Shown: positions 8,540-16,042 of the stretch, piece after piece | Layout: the number at the start of each line of letters is the position of its first letter | Position numbering within the stretch: position 1 is the first letter of the stretch | Assembly (NCBI GenBank): GCA_030429125.1 | Contig: JAUIDF010000004.1 | Location: 1-36,412, forward strand | DNA length: 36,412 bases | Direction: 5' to 3' | Source: Gammaproteobacteria bacterium | GTDB lineage: Bacteria > Pseudomonadota > Gammaproteobacteria > Arenicellales > CAJQKF01 | Translations under genes and position numbers: made by a program | Notes under the pieces: generated by a model | The model's database searches: none | The model's input: only the letters and a program-made list of their open reading frames with translations | Told to the model about the DNA's origin: nothing

Positions 8540-8573
8540 ATTGTATTTTAATTCCCCGGAAATAAAGTACAAT
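8540..8573. promoter_or_regulatory. 34-bp palindrome in gntR/puuD divergent promoter, probable GntR operator
   Basis: The left arm ATTGTATTTTAATTCC and right arm GGAAATAAAGTACAAT are reverse complements at 14 of 16 positions around a CC centre. It is strikingly AT-rich against its surroundings and fills half of the 68-nt space between the two start codons. TACAAT hexamers at both ends can serve as -10 elements on either strand (8568-8573 for puuD, the complement of 8541-8546 for gntR). The terminal TTGTA..TACAA halves resemble FadR-subfamily sites. Binding here would repress both directions. Confidence 0.7.
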
Positions 8574-8606
8574 CCCGGATGACCTTCGCATCCGTCGCCG
8601 GAATTC

Positions 8607-9794
8607 ATGGAAAATCACGTCTACGAATGGCTCAACCTGACGTTGCGCTGGATTCACATGATCGTCGGCATCGCCTGGATCGGCGCCTCGTTCTACTTCA
8701 ACTGGCTGGAGAACCGGCTCGACCGGCTGAGCGAGCGCGACCCCGGCATTGCCGGACAACTCTGGGCCATTCACGGCGGCGGTTTCTATCACCTGCGCAA
8801 GTTCGAGGTCGCACCGACGGCGCTGCCCGAACACCTGCACTGGTTCAAGTGGGAAGCCTATACCACGTGGCTGTCGGGCATGGCGCTGCTGGTGGTGGTC
8901 TACTACCTGAATGCGCGCGCCTTCGTGGTCGACCCGGCCAAGGCCGAACTCGGTGAACTGGCCGCCGTCGGCATCGGGCTCGGCGCCATCGCGCTGTCCT
9001 GGATCGTGTACGACCTCGCCTGCAAGAGCCCGCTGAGACACCGTCCCGGCCTGCTCGGTGCAGCGATCTTCGGTTTCTTCACGCTGCTCGCGCTGGCGCT
9101 CGACCTGGTGTTCGGCAGCCGCGCCGCCTACATCCACGTCGGCGCGGCCATCGGTACGGTGATGGTGGCCAACGTTTTCTTCGTCATCATCCCGGGACAG
9201 CGCGAACTGGTCGACGCCCTGTCCGGTCGGCGAGATCCCGATCCCGAACCGGGCCACAACGCCCTGCTGCGTTCGCGGCACAACAACTACCTGACGCTGC
9301 CGGTGCTGTTCATCATGATCAGCAGCCACTTCCCCTCGACCTACGGCCACGCCCACGGCTGGGCTATCCTGGTGGCGCTGTCCGCCATCGGTGTCGCCGT
9401 GCGGCACTACTTCAACATTCGCCATCTCCAGCCGCGGGCGATATGGATTCTGCCGGCCGCATTCGTCGCCCTCGCCGCGGTGACGTGGTACACCGCGCCG
9501 GCCGCGATCGAGCGCGGGACCACGCTCATCGTGCCGGACGATGACATCGCCGTGATCCTCGACGATCGCTGCACGTCGTGTCACGCCGCCGCTCCGACCC
9601 AACCGGGTTTCGCGTCGCCACCGGCCGGCCTGTCGCTGGAAGACATGGAAACGGTCAGGGCCAACGCCGAGCGCATCTACATGAGCACCATCGCCACCAA
9701 TACCATGCCGCTCGGCAACCTGACCGGCATGACGGAAACCGAGCGCGCGGTGCTCGGCATGTGGCTCGAGCGAGAGATCGAGGCGGCGCGATGA
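8607..9794 (+). CDS. puuD: Urate hydroxylase PuuD, membrane protein with C-terminal cytochrome c domain
   Basis: 395 residues. The first ~300 form the hydrophobic domain of the PuuD family with several conserved histidines (LRWIHMIVGIAWIGASFYF, IHGGGFYHLRKFEVAP, RHNNYLTLPVLFIMIS). The C-terminus is a small cytochrome c with CTSCH (322-326) and a likely axial Met367 in TNTMPLGN. PuuD oxidises urate to 5-hydroxyisourate and passes electrons to the respiratory chain through its heme, unlike soluble uricases. Assignment is supported by the following allantoinase, allantoicase and ureidoglycolate lyase genes. The stop overlaps the puuE start (ATGA). Expression probably depends on the palindrome just upstream. 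Confidence 0.95.
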   Translation: MENHVYEWLNLTLRWIHMIVGIAWIGASFYFNWLENRLDRLSERDPGIAGQLWAIHGGGFYHLRKFEVAPTALPEHLHWFKWEAYTTWLSGMALLVVVYYLNARAFVVDPAKAELGELAAVGIGLGAIALSWIVYDLACKSPLRHRPGLLGAAIFGFFTLLALALDLVFGSRAAYIHVGAAIGTVMVANVFFVIIPGQRELVDALSGRRDPDPEPGHNALLRSRHNNYLTLPVLFIMISSHFPSTYGHAHGWAILVALSAIGVAVRHYFNIRHLQPRAIWILPAAFVALAAVTWYTAPAAIERGTTLIVPDDDIAVILDDRCTSCHAAAPTQPGFASPPAGLSLEDMETVRANAERIYMSTIATNTMPLGNLTGMTETERAVLGMWLEREIEAAR

Positions 9795-10717
9795 GCAGCC
9801 CGCGCGAGTATCCGCGCGACATGGTCGGCTACGGCGCATCGCCGCCGGTGGTACGCTGGCCGGGCGACGCCCGCGTCGCGGTGCAGTTCGTGATCAACTA
9901 CGAGGAAGGCGGCGAGAACAACGTGCTTCACGGGGACGACGCCTCCGAGGCGTTCCTCTCCGAGATCATCGGCGCGCCGGCCTACCCCGGCATGCGTCAC
10001 CTGAACATGGAGTCGATCTACGAGTACGGTTCGCGGGCGGGATTCTGGCGGCTGCATCGCCTGTTCACCGAACGCGGCATCGCGGTGACCGTGTTCGGCG
10101 TCGCCATGGCGCTGGCGCGCAACCCGGCGGCCGTCGCCGCCATGGGCGAGGCGGGCTGGGAGATTGCCAGCCACGGCTGGCGCTGGATCGACTACCAGCA
10201 CGTCGACGAGGCCACCGAACGCGAGCACCTCGAACGCGCGATAGCCGTGCATGCCGAGGTCACCGGCGACGCGCCGTCGGGTTTTTACCTCGGCCGCTGC
10301 AGCCCCAACACCCACCGGCTCGTCGCCGAGCGCGGCGACTTCGCCTATCACGCCGACAGCTACGCCGACGACCTGCCCTACTGGGACACGCGGCACGGCC
10401 GCGCCCAGTTGATCGTGCCCTATACCCTCGATGCCAACGACATGCGTTTCGCCACCAACCAGGGATTCAACAGTGGCGCCCAGTTCTACGAGTACCTGAA
10501 GGATACCTTCGACGTGCTCCACGCCGAGGGTGCCGACGCGCCACGCATGATGTCGGTGGGCCTGCACTGCCGTCTCGCCGGCCGGCCCGGCCGGCTGGCG
10601 GCGCTGGCACGGTTCGTGGACTACGCGGCGTCGCGCGAGCGAACCTGGTTCGCCACGCGACTCGACATCGCCCGCCGATTCAGGGAGCAGTACCCGGCGC
10701 CTGTCGTCGTAGCCTGA
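9791..10717 (+). CDS. puuE: Allantoinase PuuE, polysaccharide-deacetylase family
   Basis: 308 residues from ATG 9791, overlapping puuD by 4 nt; the longer track frame from 9578 runs through puuD and is not real there. The family marks are the opening PREYPRDMVGYGASPP, FVINYEEGGENN, HLNMESIYEYGSRAGFWR, EIASHGWRWIDY and GFYLGRCSPNTHRL. PuuE hydrolyses allantoin to allantoate; it uses the deacetylase (NodB-like) fold and is unrelated to the classical amidohydrolase AllB. The length equals that of characterised PuuE proteins. The coupled position after puuD is typical of urate clusters in proteobacteria. Confidence 0.95.
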   Translation: MSSPREYPRDMVGYGASPPVVRWPGDARVAVQFVINYEEGGENNVLHGDDASEAFLSEIIGAPAYPGMRHLNMESIYEYGSRAGFWRLHRLFTERGIAVTVFGVAMALARNPAAVAAMGEAGWEIASHGWRWIDYQHVDEATEREHLERAIAVHAEVTGDAPSGFYLGRCSPNTHRLVAERGDFAYHADSYADDLPYWDTRHGRAQLIVPYTLDANDMRFATNQGFNSGAQFYEYLKDTFDVLHAEGADAPRMMSVGLHCRLAGRPGRLAALARFVDYAASRERTWFATRLDIARRFREQYPAPVVVA

Positions 10718-10745
10718 GTCGCGCGCGGTCGCGTCCCGAATAACC

Positions 10746-10759
10746 AACCGGTACCGGTT
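10746..10759. promoter_or_regulatory. Perfect 14-bp palindrome before allantoicase gene
   Basis: AACCGGTACCGGTT is self-complementary over all 14 bases and lies in the 50-nt gap between puuE and alc, 8 nt before the alc start. It differs from the AT-rich palindrome at puuD, so it is probably not the same operator. It occupies the ribosome-binding region of alc, which otherwise lacks a clear Shine-Dalgarno sequence, so a folding effect on translation is as possible as protein binding. Confidence 0.35.
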
Positions 10760-10767
10760 CACCCGAC

Positions 10768-11730
10768 ATGAGTAACAACGACATCAACCTCGCATCGGCC
10801 CGTCTCGGCGCCGTCGCGGTATTCGCCACGGACGACTTCTTCGCCGACAAGTCGCGAATGCTCGACGATGCCGAACCGGTCTTCATCGAGGGCAAGTACG
10901 ACGCCAACGGCAAGTGGATGGATGGCTGGGAATCGCGCCGTCGACGCGGCCCGGGCCATGACTGGTGCGTCGTGAAGCTGGCGCGAACGGCGAACCTGTC
11001 GTCCATCGAGTTCGATACGCGGCACTTCACCGGCAATTTCGCCCCGGCCGCGTCGGTCGACGCCTGCCTGAGCGACGCCGACGATCCCGGCGAGGACGCT
11101 CCCTGGCAGAGCATCGTCGACATGATCACGCTGAACGGCAACGACCGGCGAGCGGTGGACGTGTCGATGCCGGGACCGTTCTCGCACGTGCGCCTCAACA
11201 TTCACCCCGACGGCGGCATGGCGCGGCTGCGCGTGCACGGTCGCCCGGTGATCGCGGACTCCGATGGCGTCATCGATCTCGCCGCCAGCCTCAACGGCGG
11301 CGTCGCGCTGGCCTGCAACGACTCGCACTTCGGTTCCATGCACAACCTGCTCGCGCCCGGCCGCGGCCGCGACATGGGCGACGGCTGGGAAACGAGACGG
11401 CGGCGCGAACCCGGTTTCGACTGGGTCATCGTCGAACTCGGGCGCACCGGCGTGGTGGAGCGCATCGAGATCGACACCGCGCACTTCAAGGGCAACTATC
11501 CCGACCGCTGCAGCGTGCAGGCGGCCCGCGTCGACGGACCCGACGCCGCCTCCATCGCCGCTCGCAGCCTGCACTGGGCCACGCTGCTGGACGAATGCAA
11601 GCTGCAGGCGGACCGGGTGCACGTCTTCGACACGGTTCGCGACATCGGCCCGGTGAACTGCGTGCGCCTGAACATCATGCCCGACGGCGGCATCAGCCGC
11701 CTGCGGGTCTTTGGTAGGGTCAGCCGATGA
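10768..11730 (+). CDS. alc: Allantoicase
   Basis: 320 residues built of two homologous jelly-roll repeats, as in known allantoicases. Repeat one has DGWESRRRRGPGHDWCVVKL, FDTRHFTGNFAP and HVRLNIHPDGGMARLRVHG; repeat two has DGWETRRRREPGFDWVIVEL, IDTAHFKGNYPD and CVRLNIMPDGGISRLRVFG. The enzyme hydrolyses allantoate to ureidoglycolate and urea, the step after PuuE. The start at 10768 begins MSNNDINLASARLGAVAVFATDDFFA, matching the family N-terminus. The stop overlaps the allA start (ATGA). Confidence 0.96.
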   Translation: MSNNDINLASARLGAVAVFATDDFFADKSRMLDDAEPVFIEGKYDANGKWMDGWESRRRRGPGHDWCVVKLARTANLSSIEFDTRHFTGNFAPAASVDACLSDADDPGEDAPWQSIVDMITLNGNDRRAVDVSMPGPFSHVRLNIHPDGGMARLRVHGRPVIADSDGVIDLAASLNGGVALACNDSHFGSMHNLLAPGRGRDMGDGWETRRRREPGFDWVIVELGRTGVVERIEIDTAHFKGNYPDRCSVQAARVDGPDAASIAARSLHWATLLDECKLQADRVHVFDTVRDIGPVNCVRLNIMPDGGISRLRVFGRVSR

Positions 11731-12245
11731 CAAGCCTGACCGCCGAGCGCCTGACCGCCGACGCCTTCCGACCCTTCGGCGAGGTCATCGACCTGCGCAC
11801 CGCGCGCAGCCTGTGGATCAACGACGGGCTCACCGAGCGGTTCCACGACCTCGCCACGGTGGACGTGGCCGGCGACCAGGCGCGCGTGCTGGTCAACGTG
11901 TTCCGCTCGCAGCCCATTGCCCTGCCGCACCGCGTCGAGCGCCTGGAACGTCACCCGCTCGGCAGCCAGGCCTTCGTGCCGACCGCGCGCGCGCGCATCC
12001 TGGTGCTGGTCGCCCTCGGCGACACGACGCCGGATCCGCGAAGCATTCGCCTGTTCGTCACCGACGGCGAGCAGGGCGTGAACTACGCGCGCAACGCCTG
12101 GCACCACTACCAGATGGTGCTCGACGAACCGGCTGACTTCATCGTCGTCGACCGCGGCGGAGCGGGGAACAACCTGGAGGAGGTCGACGTATCGGCGCTG
12201 TCGCTCACCATCGACGCGGGCCCGACCGGTTTCGCGACGGCCTAG
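11727..12245 (+). CDS. allA: Ureidoglycolate lyase
   Basis: 172 residues, usual family length. Recognised by LTADAFRPFGEVID, the central VERLERHPLGSQAFVPT, and near the end QGVNYARNAWHHYQMVLDEPADFIVVDRGG with the active-site histidines in WHHY. It splits ureidoglycolate into glyoxylate and urea, completing the pathway encoded by puuD-puuE-alc. It is coupled to alc by a 4-nt ATGA overlap. Its TAG stop lies in a CTAG shared with the stop of the convergent carrier gene. No urease or glyoxylate-assimilation gene follows. Confidence 0.95.
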   Translation: MTSLTAERLTADAFRPFGEVIDLRTARSLWINDGLTERFHDLATVDVAGDQARVLVNVFRSQPIALPHRVERLERHPLGSQAFVPTARARILVLVALGDTTPDPRSIRLFVTDGEQGVNYARNAWHHYQMVLDEPADFIVVDRGGAGNNLEEVDVSALSLTIDAGPTGFATA

Positions 12246-13165
12246 CGTTTGCCATTGCGCGAGAGTCGCGAAACGATCAGCGGCGTGAGATACATCGGCA
12301 CCTGCCAGACGGCGACGAACACGATGAACCCCTCGGGCAGCAGCGCACCGGCGACGGCCAGCAGCAGCCCCAGGTTGCGATAGGAGGCGAGCAGTCCCGC
12401 GGTCAGCGCGAAGCCCCGTCCGCCAGCCGCGAAGACCAGTGCCGTCAGCACGAACTGCCCGGCGTGGATGGCGAGCGCCAGCAACAACAGGCCCGCCATG
12501 GCGGCGGGCTCGGCCAGAATACGCGGACCGATACCGTCCATGACGCCTATCGCGAATACGCACAGGAACAGCACGCTGCCATGACGCAGCGCCGCACAGC
12601 CCTGCACCCGCGCCCGCCATCGCGCCCGCGACTGCACGAAGAGCGCGGTGATCAGCGGCAGGGCGAGGAAAACGCCGAGGCGCCAGGCGTAACCCGCGAC
12701 GTCGAAGGTCGCCGGCGCACCCGCCACCCACGCGGATAGCGGCGGCAGGGTCAGCGGCATCAACAGGACCGAGGCCAGCGTGCCGCGCAGTGCCATTGCC
12801 TCGTCGAGATTCATCAGCCGTGCGAAGGCCGCCGCGCCGAACAGGCTGCCGGCGCAGGCGGTGTAGAAGGCGAGCAACGAGTATTCGCCCCCGAGCGGCG
12901 AGTAAAGATGGACCACGCCGAACGCCAGCGGCAGGGCCAGCAACTGCCAGGCACACACCGCGAATGCGGGTGCGGCATCGCGCCGCATGCCTGCAAACGC
13001 GCCACGCAGGTCGATGAGCAACACGGCGAAAAGGATCAGGCAGAAGATGCTCGGAAACAGGAGCGGCCTGAGCGCGGCGGCCAGCGGCGGAACGACGATG
13101 CCGACCAGCACCGACAATGCCAGCAGGTGGGCGCTATCGAACGGGATCGTGCGGCGCGTCGGCAT
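12242..13165 (-). CDS. BASS-like (bile acid:Na+ symporter fold) membrane transporter
   Basis: 307 residues, almost entirely hydrophobic, with about nine or ten predicted membrane helices (for instance LLALSVLVGIVVPPLAAAL, ICLILFAVLLI-type segments and the C-terminal NLGLLLAVAGALLPEGFIVFVAVWQVPMYLTPLI). The spacing and the end motif SYRNLGLLLAV recall BASS/ArsB-related carriers, which co-transport organic anions with sodium, but the match is distant and the substrate is unknown. It converges with allA, the stop codons overlapping in CTAG, and is followed upstream by the ClpP-like gene 38 nt away. Transport of a purine-pathway anion is possible but unproven, because it is on the opposite strand. 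Confidence 0.6.
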   Translation of the reverse strand: MPTRRTIPFDSAHLLALSVLVGIVVPPLAAALRPLLFPSIFCLILFAVLLIDLRGAFAGMRRDAAPAFAVCAWQLLALPLAFGVVHLYSPLGGEYSLLAFYTACAGSLFGAAAFARLMNLDEAMALRGTLASVLLMPLTLPPLSAWVAGAPATFDVAGYAWRLGVFLALPLITALFVQSRARWRARVQGCAALRHGSVLFLCVFAIGVMDGIGPRILAEPAAMAGLLLLALAIHAGQFVLTALVFAAGGRGFALTAGLLASYRNLGLLLAVAGALLPEGFIVFVAVWQVPMYLTPLIVSRLSRNGKR

Positions 13166-13203
13166 CGGCCATTCGTCGCGGATAACGGCGAGCCGGGTTC
13201 GTT

Positions 13204-14124
13204 TCAGCGCGCGCCGGACAGTGACGCCGGATCGACGATGCCGTGAATGACGCCGTAGTCAATCAGCATTGCGGGCTCCGGGAACCACATCTCGGTGTCG
13301 GGCGTTTCGAAGACGCGCTCGAGGAATCGCTCGTCGATGTCGCGTCCGCGATACCACGTGCGATCCTTCTCCTGCTCTTCCCTGGGATCGAGGTAGCCAA
13401 GGTTCTTCGTGGTGTCATAGCGATACTGATGAAATCCGAGTTTTGCACCACTGCCGACGTAACGGCGACGACCCGCGATGAAGGCGGTGGTGCAGGCAGA
13501 GTAGCAACCGGTAAACGTGTACGTGTCGAGATTGCGCTCCGTCACCACGCGCGCCACGCCGCGACCCTCGTACACGCGCCCGCCGGTGCTGTCGAGCACC
13601 AGTCCGACGACGTCGGGGTTGTCGTCCAGCCAGCGCTCGAGCTCGCGCGTGGTACCGTTCTGCATGTCGCCGCCCAATCGCGCCAGTGTACTGTCGCCGA
13701 TACGCGCGATGTCGTAGACGCGCGTGGTTTTCTCACGCCATTCCCGATCCAGCGCCAGCTCGATCTGCCGGGCGCCGACTTCCTGCACGGCGCCCACGGC
13801 GGCGATGATCGCGCCGAGTGCCGCGGCGATGACGCCGGCCTGCGCGGCGCGACCGAATACCGGGTTGCCGTAGTTCAGCAGGTATCGCTCGCAGCTTCGC
13901 ATCACGCCCGTCGACTGCCACACCATGACCGGTACGAATAAGCCCATGCAGTAGACGATGATGGCCGAGTAGGCCACGCGTGCGTCGTCCTTGAGCGCCG
14001 CGGCAAGCGGGTCGAGCAGCCACCACAGTACGCAGAACAACGGCAGGAAATTGACCAGTGTCGCCCGGCCCAGCGAATGCTCGCCGCGCCAGTGACCCAC
14101 CAGGTAACGCCAGGCGGCTCGCAA
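13204..14124 (-). CDS. Membrane protein with ClpP-like serine protease domain
   Basis: 306 residues from a TTG start (14124) with GAGGG about 10 nt upstream. The N-terminus WRYLVGHWRGEHSLGRATLVNF and hydrophobic spans near 23-42, 49-72 and 93-113 form a membrane module. Residues ~170-235 resemble the ClpP/crotonase-like fold of periplasmic-facing proteases: VVGLVLDSTGGRVYEGRGVA (oxyanion Gly-Gly 181-182), TGCYSACTTAF (candidate nucleophile Ser209) and KLGFHQYR (His232). This pattern is seen in uncharacterised ClpP-like proteins fused to membrane domains. The third catalytic residue is not obvious. The neighbours (a carrier and a GspC-like gene, same strand) do not define a job. Confidence 0.72.
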   Translation of the reverse strand: MRAAWRYLVGHWRGEHSLGRATLVNFLPLFCVLWWLLDPLAAALKDDARVAYSAIIVYCMGLFVPVMVWQSTGVMRSCERYLLNYGNPVFGRAAQAGVIAAALGAIIAAVGAVQEVGARQIELALDREWREKTTRVYDIARIGDSTLARLGGDMQNGTTRELERWLDDNPDVVGLVLDSTGGRVYEGRGVARVVTERNLDTYTFTGCYSACTTAFIAGRRRYVGSGAKLGFHQYRYDTTKNLGYLDPREEQEKDRTWYRGRDIDERFLERVFETPDTEMWFPEPAMLIDYGVIHGIVDPASLSGAR

Positions 14125-14272
14125 TGATCAGGGCCCTCGTTCGATGTACTCGCCTCGACGTTACACCAATCGAAGTGGCGGCGCGAAGCCGGTCGATGCA
14201 CCTGTCCGCGCAGGATGCTGCCTGCGCGACCGTTACCCCGGGCGAGGGAGCCCTGGAGCCTGATCGGCGGGC

Positions 14273-14971
14273 TTAGAACGGCAGGGTCAGGCGGGTACCG
14301 TCCGGGCTCGGCGCCTCGGCGCGCTGCTCCGTCACCTCGGCGGATTCGGGCAACGCCGCCGGCTCGGTGGCGACCGGTTCGGGGATCGCCGCGGGCGCCG
14401 CGGCGTCGGCGCTCTCTGACGGCATCGGCAGGTTCTCGAGACCCGCCGTCTCCGCACCGCGAGCGTCGCCATCGTCGAGCGAGCGGATGGGTTGCGACTC
14501 GAGTTCGGGCCGCTTGATGGCGAGCCGTTCCAGCTCGCCGTTTCGCTCGATGAGCACGTGATCCCGGCGCACCTCGGCCAGCGTCGCATCCGTCTTGCCG
14601 ATCACCTGGCCGACGCGCACCACCTGTTGCTTTCCGCGGCCGGCCTCGATCAGCGCGATGCCCTCGTTGGCCGAACCGATGGCGATGACGCCGACGAGAT
14701 TCAGATTCAGTCGCGTCGGCGGCGCCGCCTTGCGCTCGACCACGCGGGGCTCGCGCGGCTCCGTGCCGAACAGGTGCGCGCGAACGAGGGCGCCGACATC
14801 CACGCGATCGGGCCCGGCATCGATTCGCTCCGGCTTGACATCGGCCGGCTGGTAGGCGACGCCCTTCAATATACCGCTGGTCCAGGCGTCGTAGGCCACC
14901 CAGGCCACGGCACCCAGCGCGAATGCGTTGAGGGTGATCGCCGTGAATGCTTTCCCAAGGGAATTCAACAT
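14273..14971 (-). CDS. GspC-like type II secretion inner-membrane protein, orphan
   Basis: 232 residues: short cytoplasmic start, one membrane anchor (about 10-32, AITLNAFALGAVAWVAYDAW), then a periplasmic homology region typical of GspC/PulC: LNLNLVGVIAIG, EGIALIEAGRGKQQVVRVGQVI and VRRDHVLIERNGELERLAI. The C-terminal third is low-complexity Pro/Ala/Glu and there is no PDZ domain. GspC normally links the inner-membrane platform to the GspD secretin, and its gene is usually next to gspD. No other gsp gene is in this window. It could serve a system encoded elsewhere or a different envelope function. Confidence 0.72.
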   Translation of the reverse strand: MLNSLGKAFTAITLNAFALGAVAWVAYDAWTSGILKGVAYQPADVKPERIDAGPDRVDVGALVRAHLFGTEPREPRVVERKAAPPTRLNLNLVGVIAIGSANEGIALIEAGRGKQQVVRVGQVIGKTDATLAEVRRDHVLIERNGELERLAIKRPELESQPIRSLDDGDARGAETAGLENLPMPSESADAAAPAAIPEPVATEPAALPESAEVTEQRAEAPSPDGTRLTLPF

Positions 14972-15034
14972 ATTGTGATTCTATCGGCAGGAACGTGGCG
15001 GCGACAAGCGATTCCGCACGTGGTGCCCGGCGCG

Positions 15035-15063
15035 TTGACATCGCCCTGTCACCTGGATTATTT
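15035..15063 (+). promoter_or_regulatory. Candidate promoter of phaB
   Basis: A perfect -35 hexamer TTGACA (15035-15040) is followed by an AT-rich patch, the best -10 being GATTAT (15056-15061; 15-nt spacing, slightly short). The start would fall near 15068, about 75 nt before the phaB ATG. Two TGC-N3-GCA motifs lie directly over the expected start point. Confidence 0.5.
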
Positions 15064-15088
15064 TGCGACGCAACAATGGTGCGACGCA
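15064..15088. promoter_or_regulatory. Two TGCGACGCA motifs, possible PhaR-type operator
   Basis: TGCGACGCA occurs at 15064-15072 and again at 15080-15088. Each is a TGC-N3-GCA inverted repeat; the first extends to TTGC-GAC-GCAA. PhaR repressors of PHA metabolism are known to bind TGC/GCA-rich inverted motifs, so a pair sitting just downstream of the phaB -10 region is a plausible operator. No phaR gene is in this window. Confidence 0.45.
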
Positions 15089-15144
15089 GCACTCGAGAAC
15101 CCGCGCGCCCGTTGTGACCAGCGTTATCAAGACCGGAAACATTC

Positions 15145-15891
15145 ATGAGCAATAAAACCGCACTGATTACCGGTGGCACCGGCGGCCTCGGCACGGCCAT
15201 CTGCAAGGCGCTCTGCGATCGTGGAGATCGCGTGATCGCCTGCCATCTGCCGAGTGACACCGCGCCCGCCACGGCATGGCAGGAACGACTGAAAGAGGAA
15301 GGCTACGACATCGCCATCATCCCGGGCGACGTCTCTTCTTTCACCGACACCAAGCGCATGATCGCCGAGATCGAGGCGAACTACGGCTGGGTGGACATCC
15401 TGGTCAATTGCGCGGGCATCACTCGCGACAAGACCCTGCGCAAGATGGAAGAGAAGGACTGGGAGGACGTGGTCAACGTCAATCTCGGGAGCGTGTTCAA
15501 CGTGACCCGCCAGGTCATCGAGGGCATGATCGAGCGCGGCTTCGGACGCATCGTCAACATCTCCTCCGTCAACGGTCAGAGGGGCCAGTTCGGGCAGACC
15601 AACTACTCGGCGGCCAAGGCCGGCATGCATGGCTTCACCATGGCGCTGGCGCAGGAATCTGCGCGCAAGGGCGTGACCGTGAACTCGGTATCGCCGGGCT
15701 ACATCGCCACCAGCATGACCGAAGCCATTCCCGAGGACGTGCGCAACCAGATCGTGTCCGGCATTCCCGTCGGCCGCATGGGCGACCCCGAGGACATTGC
15801 TCATACCATCGCCTTTCTCACCGACGAGAAGAGCGATTACATCACCGGCGCGAACATCCCGGTCAACGGCGGCCTGTACATGTCCTTCTAG
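15145..15891 (+). CDS. phaB: Acetoacetyl-CoA reductase
   Basis: 248 residues, a classical short-chain dehydrogenase. Cofactor motif TGGTGGLG near residue 10, NCAG at the nucleotide-binding strand, catalytic Ser140/141 (NISS), Tyr154 and Lys158 (YSAAK). The segment VNGQRGQFGQTNYSAAKAGMHGFTMALAQE is diagnostic for PhaB/PhbB rather than FabG. It reduces acetoacetyl-CoA to (R)-3-hydroxybutyryl-CoA with NADPH for polyhydroxybutyrate. phaA, phaC and phasin genes are absent here, so this is a detached copy. It is divergent from the GspC-like gene, with its own promoter in a 173-nt spacer. Confidence 0.93.
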   Translation: MSNKTALITGGTGGLGTAICKALCDRGDRVIACHLPSDTAPATAWQERLKEEGYDIAIIPGDVSSFTDTKRMIAEIEANYGWVDILVNCAGITRDKTLRKMEEKDWEDVVNVNLGSVFNVTRQVIEGMIERGFGRIVNISSVNGQRGQFGQTNYSAAKAGMHGFTMALAQESARKGVTVNSVSPGYIATSMTEAIPEDVRNQIVSGIPVGRMGDPEDIAHTIAFLTDEKSDYITGANIPVNGGLYMSF

Positions 15892-15904
15892 CGAATCGAT
15901 GCCG

Positions 15905-15922
15905 GGCCCCGTTCGCGGGGCC
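15905..15922 (+). terminator. GC-rich hairpin after phaB
   Basis: A 7-bp stem GGCCCCG / CGGGGCC with a TTCG tetraloop begins 14 nt after the phaB stop. The stem is very stable but the sequence after it (TCGTACATT) has no real T-run, so termination strength is uncertain. Confidence 0.5.
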
Positions 15923-16042
15923 TCGTACATTCCGGTGCGCGGCCGCCGCGGCCGGCGCCGTGCCGCCCGGGTGCGATAGCCATTACAATCCCTGTCGAGG
16001 ACGGGACCGCCGGTCCCGCCGCCATCACGACAGGAGGACGCC

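Noticed and set aside
8457-9839. 460-residue minus-strand ORF opposite puuD
   Set aside because: Shadow of puuD that also runs into the gntR gene in another frame.
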